Shown here: in pieces, positions 6,925-17,396 of the stretch
Position numbering within the stretch: position 1 is the stretch's first letter
Layout: each line of letters starts with the position of its first letter
Source: Aeromicrobium endophyticum
GTDB taxonomy: Bacteria > Actinomycetota > Actinomycetes > Propionibacteriales > Nocardioidaceae
Direction: 5' to 3'
NCBI RefSeq assembly: GCF_003586285.1
Contig: NZ_QUBR01000002.1
Coordinates: 558,001-622,000 of the forward strand
DNA length: 64,000 nt
Made by a program: the position numbers and the translations under genes
The notes under the pieces: generated by a model
Seen by the model: only the letters and a program-made list of their open reading frames with translations
Told to the model about the DNA's origin: nothing
Databases searched by the model: none

Positions 6925-9348
6925 ATGCAGTCATCCGAGCCGTCCGGCTTCATCCGCGTGCGCGGCGCCCGAGAGCACAACCTCCTCGACGTCGACGTCG
7001 ACCTCCCCCGCGACAGCTTCGTCGTGTTCACCGGCGTCTCGGGGTCGGGCAAGTCGTCGCTGGCGTTCGGCACCGTGTTCGCCGAGTCGCAGAAGCGGTA
7101 CTTCGAGTCGGTCGCGCCGTACGCCCGCCGGCTTCTCTCGCAGGTCGGCGCTCCCGACGTCGACTCGATCGACGGGATGCCGCCGGCCGTCGCGCTGCAG
7201 CAGGCCCGCGGTGCGACGAGCGCGCGGTCGTCGCTCGGCACGTTGAGCTCGCTGTCGGACGTCCTGCGCCTGCTCTACAGCCGGGCCGGCACGTATCCGG
7301 ACGGGGCCGAGCACCTGCCGGCGTCCGCGTTCTCCCCCAACACCGCCGTCGGCGCCTGCCCGACGTGCGGCGGCAGCGGCGTCTCGCGGTCGACCACCGA
7401 AGAGCTGCTGGTGCCCGACCCGACCCTGTCGATCGACGAGGGCGCGATCGGCGTCTGGGCCAACCGCGCCTGGGTCGGGCTCAACGTGCGTCGCATGGTC
7501 ACCAAGCTGGGCATCGACATCCACGCCCCGTGGCACACGCTGCCCCAGAAGGACCGCGACTGGCTGCTGTTCACCGACGAGGAGCCGCGGATGCTCCTGC
7601 AGGGCAACAAGCAGGGCGAGGCGAGCCAGTACCACGGCCACTGGTCGTCGGCCGAGAAGTTCTTGATGCGCAACCTCGCCAAGACGCAGTCGGACTCGCA
7701 GCGCGAGAAGCTCGAGGCCTTCCGGGCCGAGGGCCCGTGCCCCACCTGCCACGGCAAGCGCCTGCGTCCTGCGGCGCTGGCCGTGACGTTCGCCGGCGTC
7801 GACATCGCCGAGCTGGCCGCGATGCCGCTGTCGTCGGTCTGCGCGCTGCTCGACGAGGGGCTCGCGCAGCAGGCCCTGGGCACCGACCGGCACGGTGCTG
7901 CTGCCTCCAAGGCGGCACGCTCGCTCGTCAAGGACTTCGGCGAGCGTGTCGAGGCGATCATCGGCCTGGGGCTCGGCTACCTGTCGATGGACCGGTCGAG
8001 CACGGCACTCTCCCCCGGTGAGCTGCAGCGCGTGCGCCTGGCCGGTCAGCTGCGCTCGGGGCTGTTCGGCGTCCTGTACGTGCTCGACGAGCCGTCGGCC
8101 GGGCTGCACCCTGCCGACTCCGAGGCGCTCTACGACGCCCTGCGCCAGCTCGTCGCCGGCGGCAACTCGTTGTTCGTCGTCGAGCACGACCTGTCGATCG
8201 CGCGCCAGGCCGACTGGGTCGTCGACGTCGGGCCCAGCGCCGGCGTGCTCGGTGGCCGCATCGTCTACAGCGGCCCGCCCGACGGGCTGGCCGACGTCGC
8301 CGAGTCCGCCACGGCCGAGTTCATGTTCGACCGCACCGAGAGGCCTGCACTGACGGCTCGCGAGCCGGCCGAGTGGATGGCCATGGACCACCTGACGCGC
8401 CACAACGTGGACGACGTCAGCATCCGCCTGCCGCTCGGCGTCATGACGGCGATCACGGGCGTCTCGGGCTCCGGCAAGTCGTCCCTGCTGACCGCGCTGA
8501 CCGAACGGCTCGAGGCGGCCGACGAGCAGCGACGCATCACGGTGATCGACCAGCGTCCGATCGGCCGGTCGCCGCGATCGAACCTGGCCACCTACACGGG
8601 CCTGTTCGACGGCGTCCGCCGGCTCTTCGCCGCCACCCCCGAGGCCAAGGAGCGCGGCTGGACGGCGGGCCGGTTCTCGTTCAACGTCGCTGAAGGTCGG
8701 TGCCCCACGTGCGACGGCGAGGGATTCATCGCGATCGAGCTGGTGTTCCTGCCGACCAGCTACTCGTCGTGCCCCACGTGCCACGGCTCGCGCTACAACC
8801 CCGAGACGCTCGAGGTGACCTACCAGGGCCGCGACATCGGCCAGGTGCTGGCGATGACGGCCCAGGAGGCGGCCGACTTCTTCGCCGACGTCCCCGCCAT
8901 CCACCGGTCGCTGACCACGCTGCTCGACGTCGGCCTGGGCTACCTGACCCTCGGTCAGCCGGCGACCGAGCTGTCGGGCGGCGAGGCCCAGCGCATCAAG
9001 CTGGCCACCGAGCTGCAGCGGCCCCGGCGCGAGAACAGCGTCGTGATGCTCGACGAGCCCACCGGCGGCCTGCACCCCGTCAACGTCCGCGACCTCGTGC
9101 GCGTGCTGGGCCGGCTCGTCGACGCCGGCGACACCGTCGTGGCCGTCGAGCACGACATGCAGGTCATCGCGGCCGCCGACTGGGTCATCGAGATGGGCCC
9201 CGCCGGTGGCGACCAGGGCGGCACGATCGTCGCCGCGGCGACGCCCGCCGACCTGCTCGACCACGCCGACAGCGTGACCGCGCCCTACCTCAGGCGCGCG
9301 ATCGAGTCGTCGTCGCACGTCGACCAGAAGTCGCCGACGACGTCCTGA
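6925..9348 (+). CDS. Short UvrA-like ABC ATPase (drug-resistance UvrA paralogue)
   Basis: An 807-residue tandem ABC protein. The first Walker A is GVSGSGKSS near residue 39 and the second GVSGSGKSS near 513. Signature motifs are LSPGELQRVRLA and LSGGEAQRIKLA, followed by LDEPSAGLHP and LDEPTGGLHP Walker B segments. Zinc-binding CPTCGGSG, CPTCHGK, CPTCDGEG and CPTCHGS motifs are present. It is about 130-150 residues shorter than canonical UvrA, matching UvrA-like paralogues such as DrrC that protect against DNA-intercalating drugs. Its position behind marR and opposite an MMPL exporter supports that role over general excision repair. Its 3' end overlaps phhA by 64 bp. Confidence 0.88.
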   Translation: MQSSEPSGFIRVRGAREHNLLDVDVDLPRDSFVVFTGVSGSGKSSLAFGTVFAESQKRYFESVAPYARRLLSQVGAPDVDSIDGMPPAVALQQARGATSARSSLGTLSSLSDVLRLLYSRAGTYPDGAEHLPASAFSPNTAVGACPTCGGSGVSRSTTEELLVPDPTLSIDEGAIGVWANRAWVGLNVRRMVTKLGIDIHAPWHTLPQKDRDWLLFTDEEPRMLLQGNKQGEASQYHGHWSSAEKFLMRNLAKTQSDSQREKLEAFRAEGPCPTCHGKRLRPAALAVTFAGVDIAELAAMPLSSVCALLDEGLAQQALGTDRHGAAASKAARSLVKDFGERVEAIIGLGLGYLSMDRSSTALSPGELQRVRLAGQLRSGLFGVLYVLDEPSAGLHPADSEALYDALRQLVAGGNSLFVVEHDLSIARQADWVVDVGPSAGVLGGRIVYSGPPDGLADVAESATAEFMFDRTERPALTAREPAEWMAMDHLTRHNVDDVSIRLPLGVMTAITGVSGSGKSSLLTALTERLEAADEQRRITVIDQRPIGRSPRSNLATYTGLFDGVRRLFAATPEAKERGWTAGRFSFNVAEGRCPTCDGEGFIAIELVFLPTSYSSCPTCHGSRYNPETLEVTYQGRDIGQVLAMTAQEAADFFADVPAIHRSLTTLLDVGLGYLTLGQPATELSGGEAQRIKLATELQRPRRENSVVMLDEPTGGLHPVNVRDLVRVLGRLVDAGDTVVAVEHDMQVIAAADWVIEMGPAGGDQGGTIVAAATPADLLDHADSVTAPYLRRAIESSSHVDQKSPTTS

Positions 9349-10160
9349 ACCTCCGCGAACGAGCGGGCCGCGAACAGCACCTCCTGGTAGTGGGTGATGT
9401 CGTAGTCCTGCGTGCCCATCGCGGCGATGTCGAGCGGCAGGATCGTCATCGACCGGAACTCCTCGATCTCGCCCGGGCTCGACAGGATGCCCGCTCCGTA
9501 CGCCTTGAGCCCGTCCGCCTCGTGCACCACCCCGAACTCGAGCGTGAACCAGAAGACGCGGCTGACGAACTCCAGCGCCTCGGCGCTCTCGACGCGTCGT
9601 GACGCCGCTCCCGCCGCCTCGTACAGCTCGGTGAAGCGTCGGTCGGCCAGCGTGTTGCCGTGGCCGACGACCTCGTGCAGCACGTCGGGCTCGGGTGTGT
9701 AGAGCGGCACCGAGTGGTGGCGCACGTACTGGGTCGCCCAGAATCCGTGGTCGGCGAGTGCGCCGTAGAACTCGCGCAGGGGCACGAGGCCCGCTGCCGG
9801 ACGGTAGCGGAAGCCGGTGAGCGGCTCGATCCAGTCGGACAGCTCCTCGAGCTGTGGCACGCGGTCGGCCGGCAGCCCCAACGCCTCCTTGCCGTCGAGG
9901 AACTCGCGGCAGGCGTACGTCCGGTGCTTGCCGCGCAGGTCGTCGCACACCACGCGCCACACCTCGTGCTCGTCGTCGGTGTAGGCGACGGCAGGCGCCG
10001 GCTCCCCCGGCGTCCACCGGTCGGCGGTCGTCGCGATGACGTCTCGCCGCTGGCGGTACTCCGGGTCGTGCAGACCGGGATGCCCCTCGCCGAGCTCGAC
10101 CGTGAGGCTGCCGTCGGTCTTGGCGACGACGGGTGCGAAGTACTGACCTTCTTCGAACAT
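9285..10160 (-). CDS. phhA: Phenylalanine 4-monooxygenase
   Basis: A 291-residue aromatic amino acid hydroxylase, normal length for bacterial PhhA. PEPDVLHEVVGHGNTLAD provides the H-x4-H iron ligands, with the third ligand glutamate likely in the FWFTLEFGVV segment. It converts phenylalanine to tyrosine with tetrahydropterin and O2. It is the last gene of the hppD-hmgA-fahA-phhA operon, 13 bp after fahA, and feeds tyrosine into that pathway. Its stop lies inside the end of the oppositely oriented UvrA-like gene. Confidence 0.95.
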   Translation of the reverse strand: MFEEGQYFAPVVAKTDGSLTVELGEGHPGLHDPEYRQRRDVIATTADRWTPGEPAPAVAYTDDEHEVWRVVCDDLRGKHRTYACREFLDGKEALGLPADRVPQLEELSDWIEPLTGFRYRPAAGLVPLREFYGALADHGFWATQYVRHHSVPLYTPEPDVLHEVVGHGNTLADRRFTELYEAAGAASRRVESAEALEFVSRVFWFTLEFGVVHEADGLKAYGAGILSSPGEIEEFRSMTILPLDIAAMGTQDYDITHYQEVLFAARSFAEVQDVVGDFWSTCDDDSIARLR

Positions 10161-10173
10161 GCGCGCTCCTGGT

Positions 10174-11310
10174 TCAGGCGGTGGCGGGGTGGACGGTGCC
10201 GACGACGTCGCCCAGCTCGATCTGCCGGCCGTCGGCCAGGCGGGCCGTCGCGGAGATCGTGACCGTGTCGCCGTCGTCGAGGTAGGTGGTGTCGTGGTGC
10301 AGCTCGAGCAGCGAGCCGACCTGGTCGGCGTCCGGACCGCTGACGGTGCCGGACGCGAAGAGGTCCCCCGTGCGCAGCGAGGCGCCGTTGATCGTCAGGT
10401 GCGCCAGCATCTGTGCCGGCGTCCAGTACGTGGTGGCGAAGGGTGGCCGCGAGACCACGGTGTCGCCGATGCGGATCGTCAGCTCGAGGTCGAGCGTCCA
10501 CGGGGCGTCGGCCTGGAGGTAGTCCATCGGTCGGGGGTGCTGCGTGGGCGGATCGGTGCGGGCTTCGTCGAGCGCCGCCAACGTCACGATCCACGGCGAC
10601 ACCGACGTCGCGAACGACTTGCCGAGGAACGGGCCGAGCGGCACGTACTCGAAGGCCTGGACGTCGCGGGCCGACCAGTCGTTGACGACGCACAGCCCGA
10701 ACACGTGCTGCTCGACGTCCTCGACCGACACCGGCTGGCCGAGCACGGACGGCGTGCCCACCACGAAGCCGATCTCGGCCTCGACGTCGAGCTTCGCGGT
10801 GGGCCCGAACGAGACGCCCTCGCCGGCACGGCGCTGACCTGACGGACGACGGACGGGCGTGCCCGAGACCACGACCGTCCCCGCCCGCCCGTGGTAGCCG
10901 ATGGGCAGGTGCTTCCACGCCGGCGACAGCGCCTCGCCGTCCGGACGGAAGATGCGTCCGACGTTGGTGGCGTGGTGCTCGGACGCGTAGAAGTCGACGT
11001 AGTCGGCCACGGTGAACGGCAGCACGAGCTCGACGTCGGACGCCGGCACGAGGTACCGCGCGGCGGCGGGCCCGGTGACCCAGGCGAGCAACGCGTCGCG
11101 CACCTCGCCCCACGCCGCGCGGCCCGCGCCGAGCAGGGCGTCGAGCGTCCCGTCGGCGAACAGGGCGGCGCGCTCGGGCACCACCCGCGCGGCCGCGGCC
11201 GTGAGGTCGAGGACGTCCGTGCCCACCCCCACCCCGACCTTCGGACGCTTCTCGCCTGTGCCGACGAAGGAGCAGTACGGCAGCGTGGTGTGCCCGAAGT
11301 CGGTGCTCAC
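10174..11310 (-). CDS. fahA: Fumarylacetoacetase
   Basis: A 378-residue protein starting with a GTG at 11310 that overlaps the hmgA stop (GTGA). YVDFYASEHHATNVG contains the metal-binding and catalytic D/H/E cluster, and VNDWSARDVQAFEYVPLGPFLGKSF is the family core block. It hydrolyses fumarylacetoacetate to fumarate and acetoacetate, the last step of tyrosine degradation. The preceding isomerase (maleylacetoacetate isomerase) is absent from this operon. Confidence 0.95.
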   Translation of the reverse strand: MSTDFGHTTLPYCSFVGTGEKRPKVGVGVGTDVLDLTAAAARVVPERAALFADGTLDALLGAGRAAWGEVRDALLAWVTGPAAARYLVPASDVELVLPFTVADYVDFYASEHHATNVGRIFRPDGEALSPAWKHLPIGYHGRAGTVVVSGTPVRRPSGQRRAGEGVSFGPTAKLDVEAEIGFVVGTPSVLGQPVSVEDVEQHVFGLCVVNDWSARDVQAFEYVPLGPFLGKSFATSVSPWIVTLAALDEARTDPPTQHPRPMDYLQADAPWTLDLELTIRIGDTVVSRPPFATTYWTPAQMLAHLTINGASLRTGDLFASGTVSGPDADQVGSLLELHHDTTYLDDGDTVTISATARLADGRQIELGDVVGTVHPATA

Positions 11311-12488
11311 CCCTTGCTCCACGACCAGGCGTAGACGCCGTCGTCGCAAGCGCGGCCGCCCTCGCCGAGCTCGAGCGGGCGGAACGTGTCGACCATGACG
11401 GCGAGCTCGTCGAACGACTCGGCGCCGAGACTGGCCTCGATCGCGGACGGCTGCGGCCCGTGGGAGTGGCCGCCGGGGTGCAGCGAGACGGAGCCTCTGC
11501 CGATGCCCGATCCCTTGCGGGCCTCGTAGTCGCCGGCGACGTAGAACATGACCTCGTCGGAGTCGACGTTGGAGTGGTAGTAGGGCACGGGGATCGCGAG
11601 CGGGTGGTAGTCGACCTTGCGCGGCACGAAGTTGCAGATGACGAAGTTGCTGCCCTCGAACACCTGGTGCACGGGCGGCGGCTGGTGCACGCGACCCGTG
11701 ATCGGCTCGAAGTCGGCGACGTTGAAGGCGTACGGGTACAGGCAGCCGTCCCAGCCGATGACGTCGAAGGGGTGCTGGGGCACGACGTGCACCGAGCCCG
11801 TCAGGCCGAGAGGCCCGGACCCGCGGTGCTTGATGAGCACCTCGACGTCGGTCTCGTCGCGCATCTCGGGCTCGGACGGCCCGCGCAGGTCGCGCTCGCA
11901 GTAGGGCGCGTGCTCGAGCAGCTGGCCGAACCGCGACAGGTACCGCTTGGGCGGCGCGATGTGGCTGTTGGCCTCGATGCAGTACGCCCGCACTGGACCG
12001 TCCGGCACCCACCGGTGCGTCGTCGCCCGCGGCACGACCAGGTAGTCGCCCGGGCCGAACCGCAGGTGCCCGAACACCGTCTCGAGCACGCCCATGCCCG
12101 CCTCGATGAAGACGCACTCGTCGCCGGTGGCGTTGCGGTAGAGCGGCGACGTCTCGGCCGCGACGACGTACGAGATGCGCACGTCTGCGTTGGCCAGCAC
12201 CAGCCGCCGTCCGGTCACGACGTCGACTCCCTCACCTGACTCAAACAGGTCGTGCAGCTTCAGGTGCCGCGCCAGCAGGGGTTCGTTGGGCGTCGTCGAC
12301 AGGTCGGGAAGCGCCCACGGACGGGCGTCCACGATCGCCGACGGCACACCACGGTGGTAGAGCAGCGAGGAGTCCGAGCTGAAGCCCTCCTCCCCCATCA
12401 GCTCTTCACGGTAGAGCGCACCGTCGGGCGCCCGGTGCTGGGTGTGACGCTTGGGCGGGATGCTGCCGGCGTGCCGGTAGTGCGGCAT
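11307..12488 (-). CDS. hmgA: Homogentisate 1,2-dioxygenase
   Basis: A 393-residue cupin-fold Fe(II) dioxygenase. The segments VPYYHSNVDSDEVMFYVAG and HPGGHSHGPQPSA hold the His/Glu/His iron ligands. It opens the ring of homogentisate to maleylacetoacetate. The ATG at 12488 lies 2 bp downstream of the hppD stop (12491), and its own stop overlaps the fahA start. Length is slightly below the about 430 residues of Pseudomonas HmgA, as usual for actinobacterial forms. Confidence 0.95.
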   Translation of the reverse strand: MPHYRHAGSIPPKRHTQHRAPDGALYREELMGEEGFSSDSSLLYHRGVPSAIVDARPWALPDLSTTPNEPLLARHLKLHDLFESGEGVDVVTGRRLVLANADVRISYVVAAETSPLYRNATGDECVFIEAGMGVLETVFGHLRFGPGDYLVVPRATTHRWVPDGPVRAYCIEANSHIAPPKRYLSRFGQLLEHAPYCERDLRGPSEPEMRDETDVEVLIKHRGSGPLGLTGSVHVVPQHPFDVIGWDGCLYPYAFNVADFEPITGRVHQPPPVHQVFEGSNFVICNFVPRKVDYHPLAIPVPYYHSNVDSDEVMFYVAGDYEARKGSGIGRGSVSLHPGGHSHGPQPSAIEASLGAESFDELAVMVDTFRPLELGEGGRACDDGVYAWSWSKG

Positions 12489-12490
12489 GG

Positions 12491-13783
<1,293 letters not shown>

Positions 13784-13811
13784 CTAGGCAGACTGACTGG
13801 ACGGAGACATG

Positions 13812-14309
13812 ATGGACCAGCTCGATGTCGCTCTCGTCGAGACGATGAAGGCCAACCCGCGCGTCGGCGACCTCGAGCTGTCACGGCTCACGAAGGTCGC
13901 ACGGGCGACGGTGCAGTCGCGACTCGCGAAGCTGGAGAGCAGTGGCGTCATCACGGGCTACGGCCCGGACGTCGACCTCGTGGCAGCGGGCAACCCTGTG
14001 CTGGCCTTCGTGACGCTCGAGATCGTGCAGGGCGCGCTGGACGCCGTGACGGTCGAGCTCGACTCGCTGCCCAACGTGCTGGAGGCCTACATCACGAGCG
14101 GCAGCGCCGACGTCGTGTGCAAGATCGCGGCGACCTCGCACGAGGACCTCAAGGACACGCTGCTGCACATCAGCCGGTCGGGCTCGGTGGCTCGGTCGAC
14201 GAGCGTCATCGTGCTGTCGGAGCTGGTGCCCCCGCGCATCCTGCCGATGCTGCGCAAGGGCGCGTCGGACGGCCCCACGAGGTCGCCGACGTTCAAGCAG
14301 GGTGCTTGA
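13812..14309 (+). CDS. Lrp/AsnC family transcriptional regulator
   Basis: A 165-residue protein. An N-terminal HTH (LDVALVETMKANPRVGDLELSRLTKVARATVQSRLAKLESSGVI) is followed by a RAM ligand-binding domain (residues about 65-140). Two ATGs are adjacent at 13809 and 13812; GGAG at 13803-13806 sits 5 nt from the second, which is preferred. It diverges from hppD, 121 bp away, and is the likely regulator of the Phe/Tyr catabolic operon, with an aromatic amino acid as a plausible ligand (inference). Confidence 0.88.
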   Translation: MDQLDVALVETMKANPRVGDLELSRLTKVARATVQSRLAKLESSGVITGYGPDVDLVAAGNPVLAFVTLEIVQGALDAVTVELDSLPNVLEAYITSGSADVVCKIAATSHEDLKDTLLHISRSGSVARSTSVIVLSELVPPRILPMLRKGASDGPTRSPTFKQGA

Positions 14310-14399
14310 GAGAAGAGACGTCACCGGACGAGCACACCGCCGTGCCGAGGATCGAGCGGATCCTCGTGGCTGCGACCGCGAGCTCGCCTCCGACGCCCC

Positions 14400-15602
14400 T
14401 CACGAACCCAGGTAGCGGCCGGCCATCCGGATGGCTCCCCTGCCTGCGGGAACCGAGGTCGACGTGCACTCCCCCGTTGATGCGTCGCACGTCGTCACCT
14501 TCGTGCCGTCGACGCGCATGAGGCGTCCGTCGGGCGTCCAGCCGTAGGTGAGGGCGTGCCCCGGCAGGGTGATGCGCCGGCCCGTCGCGACGTCAGTCAC
14601 GTGGACGACGGGGTCGGCAACCGTCTCTCCCGTCACCCCGTCGCTGACACCCGTCACCGGACCCCCGGGCTTGTCGAGACCGACGAAGGTGTTGGTGGTC
14701 TCGACGAACCGACCATCGGGCGACAACGAGTTGCGCGCGTACGGCTCCGAGCTGCCCTCCATCCGCACCGCCAGGTCGGTCGTCGACCGCAGCTTCTTGG
14801 AGTCCCCCAGCTGATAGGTCTTGTCGCTCAGCGGACCGCCGAGCGCGCGTCCGCCGCCCACGGCCGGCAGCTGCGTGCCGGGGACGTCGGCGACTCTCTC
14901 ACCGGTGCGCCAGTTGACGACCTGCTGGTCGCCGTCGACGCCGAGCACGACGAAGTCGCCGGTCAGACCGATCGGCGGGACGTCCCAACCCGCCCAGGTG
15001 TAGCGAGCGGCATACGTGACGGATGCGACCTCGCGTCCCGTGGACGCCTCGACCACGTGGATGCGCCAGCCCGGGCCCTCCTTGGTCAGGTAGACGAGAC
15101 GATCGGCCTGCGCATCGGTGCCCGGCACGACCTTGCCCGGCAGGTCGAGCGGGCGCACCGATCCGTCGGTGCCGACGTAGACGTAGTCGCGCCTGGCCGT
15201 TCCGTCGTCGCTGTTCGTCACTCCCGCGACGACCCCTTGCGACGTGTACAACATCATCTGCACCGTCACGCCGAGGTCGACGGAGTAGGTGGGATCGCTG
15301 AACCACAACGTGTCGCCGCGCGAGAACGCACCACCGGCGCGGTAGGCCGCCGACACGAGGTCGACGTCCCCCGCGGAGATGGTCGTGCTGGCGTCGAGGC
15401 GGGTCGGCCCGCCGTGGTCGATGCCCGTGACGACCACCGCGCCGGCGATGGCGCCGACGGCGAGCGTCACGATGCCTCGCCGCGCCACCGTGCGACGACG
15501 GCGCACGCGGCGACCGCGACGGATGATGCCGTCCAGGTCGATCTCCGGCACCGGCTCGGCGCCGGCGTGGTCACGGATCTTCTCGAGCAGCTGATCAGTC
15601 AT
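14400..15602 (-). CDS. Membrane-anchored beta-propeller-like protein, likely sigma-factor partner
   Basis: A 400-residue protein. The first 42 residues are cytoplasmic and basic at the end (RRGRRVRRRRTVARR); one membrane helix spans about 43-61 (GIVTLAVGAIAGAVVVTGI); the remaining about 335 residues should be extracytoplasmic and have repeated beta-type segments ending in TGR/DGR turns, suggestive of a propeller. Its ATG overlaps the end of the upstream ECF sigma gene by 8 bp. Such sigma/membrane-protein pairs often work as sigma/anti-sigma couples; no classical zinc-binding anti-sigma motif is visible, so that role is inferred from context. Confidence 0.65.
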   Translation of the reverse strand: MTDQLLEKIRDHAGAEPVPEIDLDGIIRRGRRVRRRRTVARRGIVTLAVGAIAGAVVVTGIDHGGPTRLDASTTISAGDVDLVSAAYRAGGAFSRGDTLWFSDPTYSVDLGVTVQMMLYTSQGVVAGVTNSDDGTARRDYVYVGTDGSVRPLDLPGKVVPGTDAQADRLVYLTKEGPGWRIHVVEASTGREVASVTYAARYTWAGWDVPPIGLTGDFVVLGVDGDQQVVNWRTGERVADVPGTQLPAVGGGRALGGPLSDKTYQLGDSKKLRSTTDLAVRMEGSSEPYARNSLSPDGRFVETTNTFVGLDKPGGPVTGVSDGVTGETVADPVVHVTDVATGRRITLPGHALTYGWTPDGRLMRVDGTKVTTCDASTGECTSTSVPAGRGAIRMAGRYLGS

Positions 15603-16122
15603 GGTGGCTTCCTTCGGGGACGAGGTGGGCGTGCGAGCGGAGTGCCGCGAGAGCGGCGGACGTCTGGCTCTTGACCGTGCCGGACGTGATGTTGAGGATG
15701 TCGGCGGTCTCTTGCACCGACAGGTCGTCGAGGAACCTCAGCGCGACGGCCGACCGCTGACCGAGCGGCAGCGACCGCAGGACGTCGTTCAGCGCGAGGT
15801 GCTCGACCGATGCGGACGCATGGTCGTCGGTCGAATCGGCCCGGCCGCCGTAGTCGGCCGTGAGGTCGGTCGCGCTCTCCTTGGCCCACCCGTGCTTGCG
15901 GAACCAGTCGTGTGCGACGTTGACCATCGCCCGCCGCGTGTAGGCATACGCCTTGTCGGCCTCACGCAGCCTCGGCCACGCGACGTAGCTCTTGACCAGC
16001 GCCGACTGCACGAGGTCCTCGGCCAGCTGCCGGTCGCCCACGATCACCACGGCCGTGCGGTACAGGCGCGGCCACGCGGATCGGGCGAACTCGCTGAAGT
16101 CCGCCTCGCTGGTCTGACGCAC
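15595..16122 (-). CDS. SigE-family ECF RNA polymerase sigma factor
   Basis: A 175-residue ECF sigma factor. Region 2 shows RQLAEDLVQSALVKSYVAWPRL, and region 4 shows RSAVALRFLDDLSVQETADILNITSGTVKSQ. The GTG at 16122 is preceded by GGGAG and gives the usual about 170-residue length; upstream in-frame sequence looks non-coding. It overlaps the membrane-protein gene downstream by 8 bp. It should direct polymerase to a small regulon, possibly its own operon. The environmental signal is not evident. Confidence 0.88.
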   Translation of the reverse strand: MRQTSEADFSEFARSAWPRLYRTAVVIVGDRQLAEDLVQSALVKSYVAWPRLREADKAYAYTRRAMVNVAHDWFRKHGWAKESATDLTADYGGRADSTDDHASASVEHLALNDVLRSLPLGQRSAVALRFLDDLSVQETADILNITSGTVKSQTSAALAALRSHAHLVPEGSHHD

Positions 16123-16156
16123 GCTGGCTCCCTGGTTCGAACGACACTGACACCAC

Positions 16157-16984
16157 CTAGACGGGGTGGGACGTCCGATCGGTTGGGTCGGGTGATCCGA
16201 CGCGGAAGACCGGCCAGCCGATCTCGGTGCGCCAGGCACTCGCATCGGCGGTGTCCCGGGGCCCCACCAGATAGACCTCCCGCACCGGCCCGGCCACCGC
16301 CAGCGCGTTGTCGACGACCCACGTGCCGAGCTCGCCGTACGTCACCTCGATGTCGTCGTGGGCGCCTCGGTGCACCGCGACCGCCAGCTCGACGGCCGGC
16401 AGCGTGGCGGGACGCACGCGCCCGACGTGGGGTGGCTCGGTTGCCTGGCGGTACACCAGCAGGTGCCCGCGGCCGTCCTCGAACAGCGCGTTGTCGTACA
16501 GGCCGCCGGGAGCGCCGACGGGCTCGGCGACCACGGCGTCGAGCTCGGCCATCGCGCCGGCGTACCAGCCGAGGACGTCGTCGAGCGCGACGTCGTCCTC
16601 GACGGCCGCGACGGTCATGGCGGGCACGACGCGCAGCTCGACGTCCAGGCTCGCGGGCTCGGGGGCCAGCAGCCTGCGCAACGACGCCACGGCGGCCCGG
16701 GTGCGGTCGAGCTCGGCCTCCAGCCGTCCGAGGTGGTCGGCCACGAGGGACGCGCGGTCGTCGGGATCGGCCGAGCCGACGATCTCGCGGACGTCCGCGA
16801 GCGGGACGTCGAGCTCGCGCAGCCGGTGGATGACCTGCGCGGTCGGGATCTGCTCGGCGCTGTAGTAGCGGTAGCCGGTGGCGGTGTCGACCTCGGCGGG
16901 CACCAGCAGCCCGGCGTCGTGGTAGCGGCGCAACGTCCGCACGCTCAGGTGGGTGAAGCGCGAGAACTCACCGATCGCCAGCAC
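16157..16984 (-). CDS. MerR family regulator with GyrI-like effector domain
   Basis: A 275-residue protein. The N-terminal MerR winged helix begins IGEFSRFTHLSVRTLRRYHDAGLL, with the wing RYYSAEQ, then a coiled coil (LGRLEAELDRTRAAVASLRRLL) and a C-terminal GyrI-like/SOUL effector-binding domain from about residue 125. Such regulators bind small hydrophobic ligands and untwist promoters with 19-bp spacers. The GTG at 16984 starts immediately before the HTH. A MerR-type palindrome lies at 17000-17021, giving likely autoregulation. A very similar site precedes the SDR gene at 24799-25581. Confidence 0.85.
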   Translation of the reverse strand: MLAIGEFSRFTHLSVRTLRRYHDAGLLVPAEVDTATGYRYYSAEQIPTAQVIHRLRELDVPLADVREIVGSADPDDRASLVADHLGRLEAELDRTRAAVASLRRLLAPEPASLDVELRVVPAMTVAAVEDDVALDDVLGWYAGAMAELDAVVAEPVGAPGGLYDNALFEDGRGHLLVYRQATEPPHVGRVRPATLPAVELAVAVHRGAHDDIEVTYGELGTWVVDNALAVAGPVREVYLVGPRDTADASAWRTEIGWPVFRVGSPDPTDRTSHPV

Positions 16985-16999
16985 GGAAACAGTCTCCAC

Positions 17000-17021
17000 C
17001 CTCCCTCGGGGGGAGAGTCCA
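17000..17021 (-). promoter_or_regulatory. MerR-type promoter/operator of the GyrI-domain regulator
   Basis: Read on the minus strand, TGGACT (17021-17016) and GAGACT (16996-16991) are separated by 19 bp that contain a CTCCC/GGGAG inverted repeat, the long-spacer geometry of MerR-activated promoters. It matches the site at 25639-25660 at 18 of 22 positions. Confidence 0.55.
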
Positions 17022-17063
17022 CGCCTTGACCCTCTCGCTCGGCGACCACCCACGCTGGGGAGC

Positions 17064-17393
17064 ATGACGACATCACTTCATCCCACCATCCGCACCTACC
17101 TCGACGCCCACACGGCGGACGACCACGAGACCGCTCTGCGGACCTTCTCCCCCACGGCCGTGGTCACCGACCAGGGCGAGACCTTCCGCGGCACGGACGA
17201 CGTGGACCGCTTCCTGCGCGAGGCGGGCAGCGAGTACACCTACACGAGCGAGGAGCGCGGTGTCGAGCAGGTCGACGACGAGCACTGGGTCGTCGCGATC
17301 CGGCTGGAGGGCGACTTCCCGGGAGGCGTCGCCGACCTGAGCTACCGGTTCACGCTCGTCGACGACCTGATCACCGAGCTGTCGATCGGCTGA
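17064..17393 (+). CDS. NTF2-like/SnoaL-like small protein
   Basis: A 109-residue protein starting IRTYLDAHTADDHETALRTFSPTAVVTDQG, with FRGTDDVDRFL and ending in a run of beta strands, the alpha+beta cone arrangement of the NTF2-like/SnoaL-like superfamily. Members are ligand-binding proteins or small isomerases and hydrolases; no catalytic assignment is possible here. It diverges from the MerR-GyrI regulator and may be its target. Confidence 0.75.
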   Translation: MTTSLHPTIRTYLDAHTADDHETALRTFSPTAVVTDQGETFRGTDDVDRFLREAGSEYTYTSEERGVEQVDDEHWVVAIRLEGDFPGGVADLSYRFTLVDDLITELSIG

Positions 17394-17396
17394 CGC

